64,000 nt of DNA. It comes from Pleodorina starrii (Eukaryota; Chlorophyta; Chlorophyceae; Chlamydomonadales; Volvocaceae). The notes under the pieces are model-generated. The model did no database searches and was not told the DNA's origin. It saw only the letters and a list, made by a program, of their open reading frames with translations. The position numbers were made by a program, and so were the translations under genes. Positions 1 through 11,100 of the stretch are shown in pieces (the stretch's first letter is position 1; the number at the start of each line of letters is the position of its first letter). Location of the stretch: the NCBI GenBank assembly GCA_030267565.1, contig BRXU01000013.1, positions 536,001 to 600,000 of the forward strand, written 5' to 3'.

Positions 1-727
1 GCAGGGAGCACACAATTCCCAGTGATTCGAAGGGAAATCACAACACACGTGCAACATATAGAACGCTGTCAGGCTTCGTACGAGTGTGCGATGTGACTCA
101 GTGAGCGAGGCCATAAAATCATTCGACCGGTATACGGTAGGCGAACCCTGACGAACTGCTAAGGAAGACCCAAGGGAAGACCGATGCGCCCAATTCATCA
201 TGCACTGAAGATTATCAAGTAGCACACTGATGAGGCTGCCTTCCGAGGCTCATTGAAAGCATGTCAACCGGAGCGAAAGAGACACGACACGAAGAGTGAT
301 ACGGCCCACTAGGGTCTACCCCCAACGTCAGTCGTAAAGGTCTCGCTTAGGCCATTCACTGTGCAGGAATTCACACGCCGTATTATTCGTGACGGGTCGG
401 GACACGACAGCTTAATTCGTTCGATGCGGCAGCCAAGCAACGGTCGGTCATGTTCGATCGTACTGCGTCCGAATCGGCGGTCCAATGCCCCATTCGTCTG
501 TACAGGGAGTGCCCATCACACGCATTGTGACTCAACATCTCCTACCCTCCATGGGCTTCCATAGCAGCCCAGCTTGGGTCGGCCAACCGGGCCAACCGGG
601 CCAACCAGCTGCGACGACCGACCGGGAATGATGTTATTATCCTGTTAGCTATTTATCATACACATGCTGGTCCACACGGCTGCCTGAGGCTAACAGCGTT
701 TGCTTGGCGGGAAACGCTGCTATTAAA
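1..727. other. upstream intergenic / 5' flank
   Basis: No gene is supported here. The only sizeable ORF (361-564) has no recognisable protein features. A ten-base unit (GGGCCAACCG) is repeated about three times around 577-607. The last part presumably holds the promoter and 5' UTR of the gene starting at 728, but I see no clear TATA box. Confidence 0.5.
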
Positions 728-3700
728 ATGCAGCCCTCGACGAACTTATGCATCCATTTCCAGCGAGGCTTCTGTAGCTATGGAAGCAATTGTCGTTTCT
801 TGCATCAACAAGTCGGAGCATTTGCGCACGGAGGCGGTCGCTTTGGAGGCGGGGCACGCTATTCGCAATTCCAAGGTCGCGGCGGACGCGGCGGCCCTGG
901 CAGGGGTGGACAATACAGCTATTACCAGGAGAGCTACGTTCAATTATCAACCAGTAATTGGACGGCAGCGCCGCGGCAGGTCCCTGTGCGCGAATGGATT
1001 ACACCACACAACAACGCCGATGCGGCGCAGCAAGGACCTTCTTTCGACTTCCGTTTCATGTCGTGGAACGTACTTGCGGCCGAGCTGGTGGGTGGATAGA
1101 AGTTGACCCGACACGACCCACGGGGCTCCCGGGCAGGTTTTGAGTTGTGCGGTTGGGACCTTGGGGAGGCAGTGGCTCGCGTATTGTCGGTCGCGCGCGG
1201 CGACGGCGCACCGGGTTCAATCAGACAACCACGGTATCTGAATTTCCTGCCGAGATGCAGGGAAGCAAAGCTGGGCGATTGGTTGGGGGCGAGGGTGGGT
1301 TGGAAGACCGGAATGCGCGCTGAACTGGGCTCCACCACCACCGCCACCGTTTCTCATCTGCCCAAACTGTACACCCTATGCTCCAGCGCAGACACACCGT
1401 GTGCCGCCGCCTCAATCGCGACCCACAGGCTCACAGCCACGCCGCCGAGCTTTACCCCCACGCCCACCACAGCTTCCTGGAGTGGCACCGGCGGCTTGCG
1501 GCGGTTGTCCACCACGTGGCGGCGCAGAGGCCCGACGTGCTGTGTCTGCAGGTGGGCGACGTGCGCGGTGTGCGAGCGCGAGGGGGCCCCTGGAGTGCGA
1601 GGACGGAAAGGCGAGGGCCCTGGCGGATCGAGATTAGAGGGCTATCGGCTGCGGGCAGGCAGGGTCCGACCTTTGGCCCCCCTTGTTTTGGTGACTGGAA
1701 AGTCCTCCCTTCAGTGGCGCGCCTCGGTTGCAAGCTCTGCGCGCTTTCGCAGAGTTGGTTGGTCAGCTCATCAATCACTGATTCGGATGTTCCATTCGGA
1801 TGACTGGGCAGCCCTACCAAGTCGTCCGCAAACCTAGCGGCCCAAGTCCCTCAACACGTCAGAAAACCGCCGCTTGCGTCCCGCTGCTCTCGTCCCGCAC
1901 TCCCGCTGCTTGCGTCCCGCCGCGGATGTTGCTGCGCGCCACGGCGGCTGGGCTCGGCTCCTCGGACCCGGCGCAGGAGGTGGACGACTGGCCCGGCCTG
2001 CGCAAGGAGCTGGGCGCGCTGGGCTACGATGGCGTGCACGTGCAGCGCACCGGCGGCCGCGGCGACGGCTGCGCGACGCTTTGGCTGCGCGACCGACTGC
2101 GTCTCGCCGGCGCCGGCCGACCCAAATCCGATTCCGATCCCAGTCCAGGTTCCGGATCCGGATCTGGATCCAGTGGCGTATACAAGATCCGAATGGCGGA
2201 TCACGGCCTGAAGGACAATGTAGCGCTGCTCGTACATCTGCTGCCGCGCCGCGGCGCCGCCGCCGTTGGCGGCGGGAGCGGCAGGGGCAGCGGCGGCGCG
2301 GGGGAGTCTGCGCCGCCGCGGGGCGGCGCTGCTCGCAGCGTCCACGAGAAAGAGGAGGACAGCTCAGACGGCAGGTCCAACAGCAGTGGCACTGGCGGGA
2401 GCGGCAGCAGCAGCAGTATGTATGTCTCCGGCGAGGAGGCCGGTGGCGGCGACGCCGGCGCCGCGGGGAGCTCGCAGCGACGGCCGAAGCGCACTCGCCT
2501 GAGCCGCGAGGACGACGACGAAGCGGCGACGGCGGCGGCGGCGGCAACCGCCGCCATTGGGTCTCTGAGACCATACCCCCGAGCCGACGGCGGCGCCGCG
2601 GGGACACGCATAGATCCCGCTGCGGCAGCGCAAGCCGCCGACGGCGGCGGCGGCGCCGACGGCAGCAGCTCCCGGCTGCCCAAGCACCTGCGCCGCGGCT
2701 TCTGGGTCGCGAACACGCACGTGCTGTTCAACACCAAGCGCGGCGACATCAAGCTAGGTCAGCTGCGGGTCATCCTCAGCGAACTTGCAGCACGAGCCTC
2801 GGCGGCAGAGGCCAAGGCGGAGGAGGCGGCAGCCGCCACGCCGGCGGCGCCGGCGGCGGACAGCACGCCTTGCGTGCCCCCCTCGCTTCCGGTCCTGTTC
2901 GCGGGTGACTTCAACTCTGCGCCCGGCAGTGGGCTGTACCGCTTCTTGCGCTACGGGGCGCTGCACCTGGCAGCGGAGGACCGGCGGGAGCTCTCGGGTG
3001 AGGCAGTGGGGGCGGTGGAGTGTGGAGTGGGGGTCCGGGTTTCGAGGGATGCGGTAAAAATGCCCGGGAGAGTGAACAGGCAGCACGGATTGAAGGGTGT
3101 CAGGCTTATCCACTCTCACTCCACTCCACTCCACTCGGGTGTGTCTGGTCTCGGGCCGCTTCGCCGTCATCCGTCGTCCCGTCGCTCTCTGCGCCGGCCA
3201 CAGCTCCGAAAATGTCCCATGGCTGAATCGCGCTCCGAAAGCATGGCTCCGGAACCCTGTCCCGTGCTCCCGTCTCCCCCACACCCAAGGTCAAGTGGAG
3301 GGGTACGGCTACTCGCAGCTGCAGTGGGACACCAAGACGGGGAGGCCCCCGCGGCTGGCCAGGTGGGGACCCGGGCCGGAGCTCCGAAACCACACCGCCA
3401 CGCCGGCTACAGCGCTCGGCGCGGCAGCAAGAGCTGCAGGCGCCGCCGCCGCTGCGGCTTCTGTTACCGCCGCCACCGCAGCAGCAGCAGCAGCCGCTGC
3501 TGCTATGACCCGAACCACCAGCAGCAGCATCACCAGCAGCAGCACGGAAGAATGGCGGCGGATGCGGCAGGTGCAGCAACAAGATCCGCAGCAGCAGCAG
3601 CAGCAGCAGCGGTTCCAGCCTGTAGCGCGGCCGTATACTGTCCGATGGGAGGAGGAGGAGCTGGTCCATGCAATGGGTCGAGTGGCGGTGGCGAACGCAG

Positions 3701-4269
3701 TCGCGGCGGCCCGGGACGCGGCGGCGACGGCGGCGGCCGGGCCCAACGGGTCGTCAAACAGCGCCGCCGCCAGCGCCGGCCAAGGAGCAGTCTTCCCCAG
3801 CGGAAACGGCGGCGGCAACAGCAACGGCAGCCGGTTTCGGAGCCCACAGGCGCCGTACGGCTTGAATAACGGGGCGGGCCGCGGGGCTCCGTGTCGGGAG
3901 CAGAGGACCGCCGCCGCGGCGGCGCCGTGGCAGGCCGTGACGGAGTCGGCCGTCGTACGGCACCCACTGCAGCTTCGGAGCGCGTATGCTGCTTTGGACG
4001 AGCATGAGCGCGAGCCGCTCTTTACGACGCTGCACGCGCGCTACGTGGGCACTGTGGATTTCGTGTGGTACACGCCTGGCGGAGGTGGAGGCGGGGGCGG
4101 GGGCGGGGGCGGCAGCGGAGGGGCCGGAGGTGGAGGCGGCGGAGGGTTTAGTTTGGCGCCGGTGCGAGTACTGCAACCGCCGGACCCGTTGTTGTACCCG
4201 TACGGCATGCCGTGCGCCGACTGGCCGTCGGACCACGTCTCGCTGGTTGTGGACTTTCGACTGAGCTGA
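728..4269 (+). CDS. CCR4-type deadenylase (EEP nuclease) with N-terminal CCCH zinc finger
   Basis: Four exons fit with frame conserved: 728-1087, 1429-1551, 1977-2997 and 3290-4269 (827 aa). The ATG at 728 is preceded by an A-rich context. A C-X7-C-X5-C-X3-H finger lies at residues 8-26, followed by an RGG-rich tract. The rest is an endonuclease/exonuclease/phosphatase fold: SWNVLA near residue 113, the catalytic Glu in LQEVDDW (split by intron 2), VANTHVLFN near 405, GDFNSAP near 472, TVDFVWY near 755 and a final SDHVSLV. These match plant CCR4-like/nocturnin-like proteins, which shorten mRNA poly(A) tails. Long Ala, Ser, Gly and Gln-rich inserts interrupt the domain, as is usual in volvocine proteins. 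The finger and RGG tract suggest direct RNA binding. Poly(A) specificity is inferred from the family. Splice sites are my assignment and could shift slightly. Confidence 0.88.
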
Positions 4270-7200
4270 GCCGCGAGAGGGGTAAGCTGAGTTGGGTTGG
4301 GTTGGGTTGGACCCCGCCTCCACCCGCCTGAGGCTGTTAGCTGATGAGCGGAGCGGAGGTGGGGGAGGGGGAGGGATGGCGAGGGGGCGGGAGAGCTGTT
4401 GTGGGAACTGGGAAGGAGACGTTTGGTGTGTGGGGGGTGCAGGTATCGTGTGAGGCATGGCGCGAACCGCTCAACAGCAGCACACCTCCGAAGCTTGCCA
4501 CAGCCTATGGGAGCCGTATGTCAACATACCGTAGTTTAACCGCTGCTGTTGTTTGCTGTTTGGGGGTGGGGCACCGCCGTCGCAGAATGCATGACCGAGT
4601 ACGGTAAGATATGGTAGAAGATGACACAAGTATCAGCTGCCCTAAGCTGCCCAGCACTGCTCAACGATACGGTACCGTTAGGTTTTGACAGACCACTACT
4701 CAGTGCGCTTATAGCGCTTTCTTGTGGAGTACGAAGTTGTACGACGTTGTACCAGGTTGTACCGTATGTATGTGTACAGCAAGGCGCACGAGATGCTCCA
4801 GGCGCGCCAGGGCCAGGTCAGCCGTGTGGCCCTGAATGAAGTCTGATCGGCAGAGTACGGCAGATTGAGAGCGGTCTGGCAAACGTCGCCAGAGACGAAC
4901 CAGCCGGTAGACGGTACGGCTGCACGCAAAGCTGACGTGTTGATGTGCCTTGTCGGAAGGATAAGGCCCCATTACGGTGCCGGTATCCGTGGAGGCTTTT
5001 AGCCGTAAGCCGTCACCCATATCATTTAGCGTTGTGGACAGTCCGTGCAGTAACTGAAATACTGAAGGACGGCTTGGCGATAACTGGGTGCGAAACAGAG
5101 GTATCGTAGTACCGAACTACATTCCCAGCAGCCCTGCGGCCTTTATCTCGCACGGGCAAGCAAGTTGGGCACCAAGAGCTGGAGTTTGGAAACTTATCAT
5201 ATAACCAAGTATTCCGTACACTGTCACATGCGCGTGTCGTACACGCTGTGAAGGACCTGAGCTGGCCATTATTTGCCAGGGGGCGGGTGCAGCAGCGGGT
5301 TTTGATGATCTCCACGTCACTGGTTGCTAACACGCACATATGGACACAAGCAAAGAAGCAATTCGACTACAACGTTATTGCCGCATGCATTGGCACACAT
5401 CTCAGCTCAGGCAGACATCCACGGTCCGAGGCGAGAAGTCGACGATGCTGCCCACCCCGTGTCCGCCCTCCCGCCCCTCCCCGCCGCGACGGACAGCCCT
5501 CAGTTTACGGCACCAGGGCCCCACCCACCCACCCACCCACCCACCCACCCACACAACACCGCTCACCCCCAGAGTCCGTCGTGGCCCTAATGCTTTCCCA
5601 CATCAACCATTCGCGACTCAACTGCCACAGCATAACGGCAGCGTAATACACACAACTCTCGCCGCGATTGTAAGGCGCAACCATGCGCGAGCAGGCGATG
5701 GCCGACGGACCCATCCTAAGTGCCGGGTGCCCAGTTCTGCCTGCCGCCGAACAAACTATCAACCACCCCAAAGAGAGACGGACTCCAGACGAAACGCGCG
5801 CGCGGGGTATCGGCGCATCCCGATTTTCCGGTGCATCAGGTCAAAAGGATTATCGCTTTATCGGTCGCAGGACCCAAAGCCGCGGGCAGCCCTCCCTCCC
5901 CGGGGCCCTCCCCGACACCGCTGCCGCCGCCAATGGCTTTGCATCCAGCTCCCAGCCTCCCACCGAAGGGAACCGGCCCCCCGTGCCCCGTGCACTGCTA
6001 CCAGGAAAGCAAATCTCACACGCCGAGCCGCGGGAACGCGCCGCGACCACCACCCTGCGCGCGCGCCAGGGCGGATTTCCGCAGCCTGGGGGCGTGGGCC
6101 TTCCAAGTCATCCAAAAGCTTGAGCTAAAGAGAAGGACAGGCCTTGGCGCTGCCTCTCAAGGTGCGAGCACCGCTAAAATAAACATACATTCGTCCGAAA
6201 CGGACGGGACACGCGGCCGTCGCCTGCGCATGTTGATCACCGGGGGTTCTCACATCGGGAGGCCCAGCGCGCCCTCACGTCTCCGCCCGCCAGGGAAAGA
6301 GGCGCCACAACCCCCAGCTATCCTCTGCACGCACGCTTCAGTTCTGGGCACGCCTTTGCGCTCGCCTTTCCCTATTCCAACAGTGCTGTATCAACAAAAG
6401 CTCTAGGGGCGCAGGTGTGCCGATGCGTATACAAGCGTGTGTGTATGTATGTACGCCCATGGAAGCCGCATCGTTTGTAAACCGTCATCAAGCAAGCAAG
6501 CAACGGACCATCTGGGAGGATCGCTGCGTCCGGCACTCGGCCCGTGGATTCCTCTGCGACCCGTGGGACCCAACGAAAGACCCATGGGTCATGCTACCGC
6601 CCTTTCGACGTCGACACAAACCGCCCGAAGCCCTCCCTGAGAAGCACTCCGTCGCACCGCAGTGCAGGAGGCCTTCCGTCCCTCTCGCCGCTGGCCCCCC
6701 ACGATCTCCGGCCTATACGTGGATACCCCCCCCGCAGGCGTTCCAGACCCGCCCGCGCAGCGCGCACACGCTAGCCCACCACCACCATCACCACCACCAC
6801 CGCGCGCGCACCCCTGCCCTTGAGGTAATACATCCCGGCCGGCCAGGCGCCTGTCTATGGCCATGCAGCCTGAGGGCCTTAGAAGGGCCAGCAAAGCGCG
6901 CATGCGCTGCGCTTCACCTGTTTCACCTCTAATCCATCTGTTCCACCCCCAATCCACCTGTTTCACCCAATCACCATCGCTTTAGGCCCGGATCGCATCC
7001 ATAAGCTTTCTGAGCCCGCCCGGTTATGAAATGCCAGCCGATAAAGGGCCGTAACCGCAGCATAGTCACTGCCGCGTCGCTCGGCTGCGAGAAGGCAGCC
7101 GCCGCGACCTCCCCGCGGCAACATGTGTTGTTCTTGGCCGAGCAGAGAGCCGCCGCTGCATAGAAATGGCAGCCGAGAGCCCGCAAACCCAACAGCCCAA

Positions 7201-7376
7201 GCGCACATATACACAGAACAGCAAAAGGCACACGCCCAGCCAGCCCCAGCGCGTCCTTTCAAAACCAGTCATATCGCCATCGAAAAAGCATTGTACATCT
7301 TGACCGCCTGGCATGCCTCGCGCTGCGGGCGCAGCGCGTGTGTGTGTGTCTGCAGCGCAGGCTCCGGCTCCGGCTC
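4270..7376. other. intergenic region between convergent genes
   Basis: This stretch lies between the 3' ends of two convergent genes and must hold both 3' UTRs. A short GGGTT-type run occurs near 4290-4310. The many overlapping ORFs between 5250 and 6960 are Pro, Arg and Thr-rich, occur on both strands and show no family motif, so I do not call a gene. Confidence 0.5.
5521..5551. repeat. (CACC)n microsatellite
   Basis: A perfect tetranucleotide run of about 31 bp in intergenic DNA. Confidence 0.9.
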
Positions 7377-8136
7377 CTAAAAGGCGCTGCTGGTGCCGCT
7401 GCCGCCGTCGCTGCAGACAACCGCCTTGGCGGCGGCCGCCAGGGCAGCGGCGCCGTCGACGGAGCCACCGCCGCTCGCAAACACGCCGTTGGCCTCCATT
7501 GCCCCGACCGGCAGCCCGCGGACTGTGGGGTTGTTGCTGCGCGCCCCGACCGCCCCAGCGCCGATCCCTGCGCCGGGTGACCTGCCGTCCTTGACAGCCG
7601 AGGCGCGGGCGGAAAAGCCGCCGCCGCCGCTGCCAATGCAAACCAGCGGCAGCCCAGGCGCCTCCGACCGCGCTGCCGACGCTGCTGCGGCGGCTGCGCC
7701 CGCCGCCGCCGCCGCCGCTGCCGGCCCGCCCTCCCCGCCAGGCGCACCTGTGGCCGAAGCGCAGGCCACTTGAGAGGGGCTGTGCAGGTGGTGTGATTGG
7801 AGCACTTGGCTCCAATCCGCCCGAGAGCCCTCGCGACCCGACATCGGAAACTCCACTCCCGGGCTGCCGGGCGCTGCGGCGCCGCCGCCAGCAAGCCGGA
7901 CAAGCGCCGCCAAGGCAGGCGACTCCAACGCTGCGGGCACGGACGAGCCGCCGCCAGCCGCCGCACGACTCCACACCGCCGGGCTGAGCCCGCCCTCCAA
8001 CGCAAGCAGACTCATCCCGGCCTCCCCTTCTATCGAGGAGCGGCGCCGCGGCGGAGACGCAACGCTGCTGGTGAAGCCGGCGGCGGCGCCGCCGATGGCG
8101 GCGGCGGAGGCGAGGGTGGCGCCGCCGCCGCCGCCA

Positions 8137-8168
<32 letters not shown>

Positions 8169-11100
8169 GCCGCCGCTGCTGCGCGCGTCGCGCATGGCCA
8201 GAATGGAGCGGTACATGCGAGCGGTTTCCATCCGCTGAGCGTGCAGCTGCGCCTGCAAGTTGCCTTGCTGCTCCAGGACCTGTAGAAACCAGGAGGGTGG
8301 GTGGGTTGCCAGCAGCGGGTTCCCAGCAGCGGGTGTTCAGCGGCGGCTCAAGCTTCGCCGGCGGCGGCTCAACACCGTAAAAAAATATCACCGGCGGCTC
8401 AATGCCGTCAGTCATCAGGGGAAGCGGAGAACGCGGCGCGTTGGCGCACAAATCAAAGGGGCGCGAAACGCGCTGGCGACCGGATCGGGTCGAATCGGAA
8501 CCCGCACCCGCGCACCACCCCACATGCCAGCCGCACACGGTCTTTTTTCGACGGCACGTGTCGCCATGTCACCCACGGCCGTTCCACGGCCGTACACATG
8601 CCGTACTACCGTACCTGCGCCAGCTCGTCCATCAGCCGCTCCTCGTGCGCTCTCTTCTGTCGTACCATCGCCACAGCGCGCAGCAGCAGCACCACCACCT
8701 GATCGTGGCGCATCTCCTGGAGCAGTCCGCAGACCTCAGAGTCGGGACGGGCCAGCAGCGACCGCAGGCTGGGCGCGGCAGCGGCGGCGGCGGCCGCCGC
8801 CGAGGACGCCGCCGCCCCCGCGGCGGCGACGACGGCCGCCGACTGCTGCGCGTCGCTATGGCCCCGGCCGGTGCTGTGGCCCTGCACCTGCGCCTGGGAG
8901 TGAGATGCGCTGGCGCCATTCTCGCCACCACCGCCTCCGCCAGTGCCGCCACAGCCCCCTGCGGCCGTCGCCGCCGTTTTGTGGTGCTGGTGGTTGTGGT
9001 GGTTGTGATGGTGGTGGAGGTGCGGGTGGTGGTCTGGGAGCTGCTGCAGATGCGGGTGTGGGTGTGGGTGGGAGTGATGGCTGTGGTAAGGGTGCGAGTA
9101 AAGCTGGGGGTGGTGGGTTTCGTACTGCGCTGGCGAGGTGGCTCGCTGCTGCTGCGGGTGCCGTGCCTGCTGCTGCTGCTGCTGCTGCTGTTGCTGCTGT
9201 TGTTGCTGCTGGGAACCTTGCTGGAAAGCTTGGTGGATGGGGGCTGTCTGTTGTTGTTGTTGCTGCTCCGGCGGCGGAGGTGGCGTCTGGCGCGACGGCG
9301 TGTACTGGTTCTGCAACTGCTGCTGCTGCTGCTGGTGCAGCGGAAGCGCATGGGCCGCCGCGCGTAGCGGCTGCGGCTGGTGGCATCCGGCGGCAAAGGC
9401 CAACTCGAGGGAGGGTGGCGCCGGCGCCCGAGCCGACGACGCGTCGACGCCCGGCTGCGGTCGCTGCGGCTGCTGCTGCGGTGCAGACGTGGCGGCGGGC
9501 TGCGTCCCGGAGGAGGGCCTACTTGCGGCGGCGGGCTGCGCGAGGGCCGGGGATGCGGGCAGTAGGCTGAACGACGGCACCGTGACAAGTTCGGGGTTGT
9601 CCTCATCGTCGTCGTCTTCCGCTCCTTGACCCGTGGGTCGGTGCTGCTGCTGCGGCTGCGAGCCGCCGCCTCCGCGGCTGACCGAAGTCCGGGGTCTGAA
9701 GCCCGCTGGGCCCAACGCCTGCCTCGAGGCAGCCACCAGGCGCGCCGCCGCGTCCCCTCCGACAACGTCCTCCTCCTCCTCCTCCGCCTCCTCTTCTTCC
9801 TCCCGCGCCTGGCGTCCGCCTGCGTCCGAGACCTCCCTGGAGTTGACGGGGCGGACGGCAAAGGGCGACGGAGGCGACGGCGCCGCTGGCGCCCGGCCGT
9901 GAAGAATGTCGTCGTCGCCGCCGCCAGCGCTCCGACTGACGCCGCCGCCAGCGCCGCCGGCGCTGCGCACAGCCGCAGCCGCTGGCGTCGACAGCTTGCC
10001 GCCGCCGCCATCAGCGTCGCCGTCAGAGGCGTCGCCGCCAACGCGCGTGAAGCTGATCTGAAAGTCACTCAACGGAAACAGAGACGGCTTGAGCGACGAG
10101 ATCGGCGTCGCCGGCGCCGCCACGCCCGGCGGCGTCTTTGCGGCGCCCGCCGCCGTCACCGCCGCGGGGCCGCCGCCCGCCGCCGCCGGCGCACCGCGTG
10201 GCGTGATGCGGATTACGGCGGCGGCGTCGGAGAAGGGCATGGCCGCCAACAGCTGCTGCGGCTGCACTTGCTGCTGCTGGTGGCGGGAGTGTGCTCCAGG
10301 CAGGAGGCCAAAGTGAAGCAGCGGCGGCGGCGTGCCGCCCGACGACGGACAGCCGTGGGACCCCGCCGATCCCGACCCACATTCCGGATTGAGCCGAAAC
10401 GAAAACGCCGAATCATCTCCCTCAGCGGCGATTTGTCGACGACTCGACTCCACGCCACACGCCGCGGACCGGACGTCGCCGCGGCCGGCCGCCGCCGCGC
10501 CGCCGCCGGCCGCAACCGACGACCCAACCGCCGGCGGCAAGCTGGTGCTGCTGGGAATGGCGCCGGCGGCGGCGACGGCGGCGCTGGGTCCCGTCACGCC
10601 GCCGCCCTCCGAGGACGAGTTGTCATCGCTGCGCCCGCCGCTCGCCGCCAGGCCGCCGCCGCCGGGAATCGTAGCGGTTGTGACCGCCACCGGCCTGGCG
10701 GGGCCCTTGGTGACGTCCGGCGCTGCCTTGCGTGCAAGCGGCCCCGACCATGTCGTGATGGTCAGCGGCGGCGCCGGCGGCAACACCACCGCCGCCGCCG
10801 TCGCGTCCGCCTCCGGCGGCTCCGCCAGCAGCACCGGATCGGTGCCCATGCACGCCCGGGCCGCCGCAGTGGCAGCGGCGGCGGCGGCGCCGCCGCCGCC
10901 GCCGCCGGGGCGCAGCGACTGTGACAACAGAGACAACAGCCCGCCGCCGGCGGCAGCCGCGTCCGAAGATAGGATGCCGTACGGCGACGCGCGACCAAAG
11001 GGAGTGCCGACGGCGCGGACGGGGGAGACGCCGCCGCCTGGGAGCAAGCCGTCCGCGCCCTGACCGCCGGCGGCGGATGCGGCGGCGGCGGCGGCAGCCG

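Noticed and set aside
1229..1250. Shared peptide-like string PRYLNFLPR at 1229-1255 and 28597-28623
   Set aside because: The matching DNA is short (about 18 of 22 bases), lies in an intron in one case and intergenic DNA in the other, and is not supported by flanking similarity.
5340..6406. Pro/Arg-rich ORFs of 228-262 codons
   Set aside because: They overlap in several frames, run through a CACC microsatellite and show no domain or consistent codon bias.
8260..10924. Long plus-strand ORFs opposite the low-complexity protein gene
   Set aside because: They are mirror readings of GC-rich triplet repeats. The minus frame alone joins across all splice sites with conserved phase and has a structured domain and a coiled coil.
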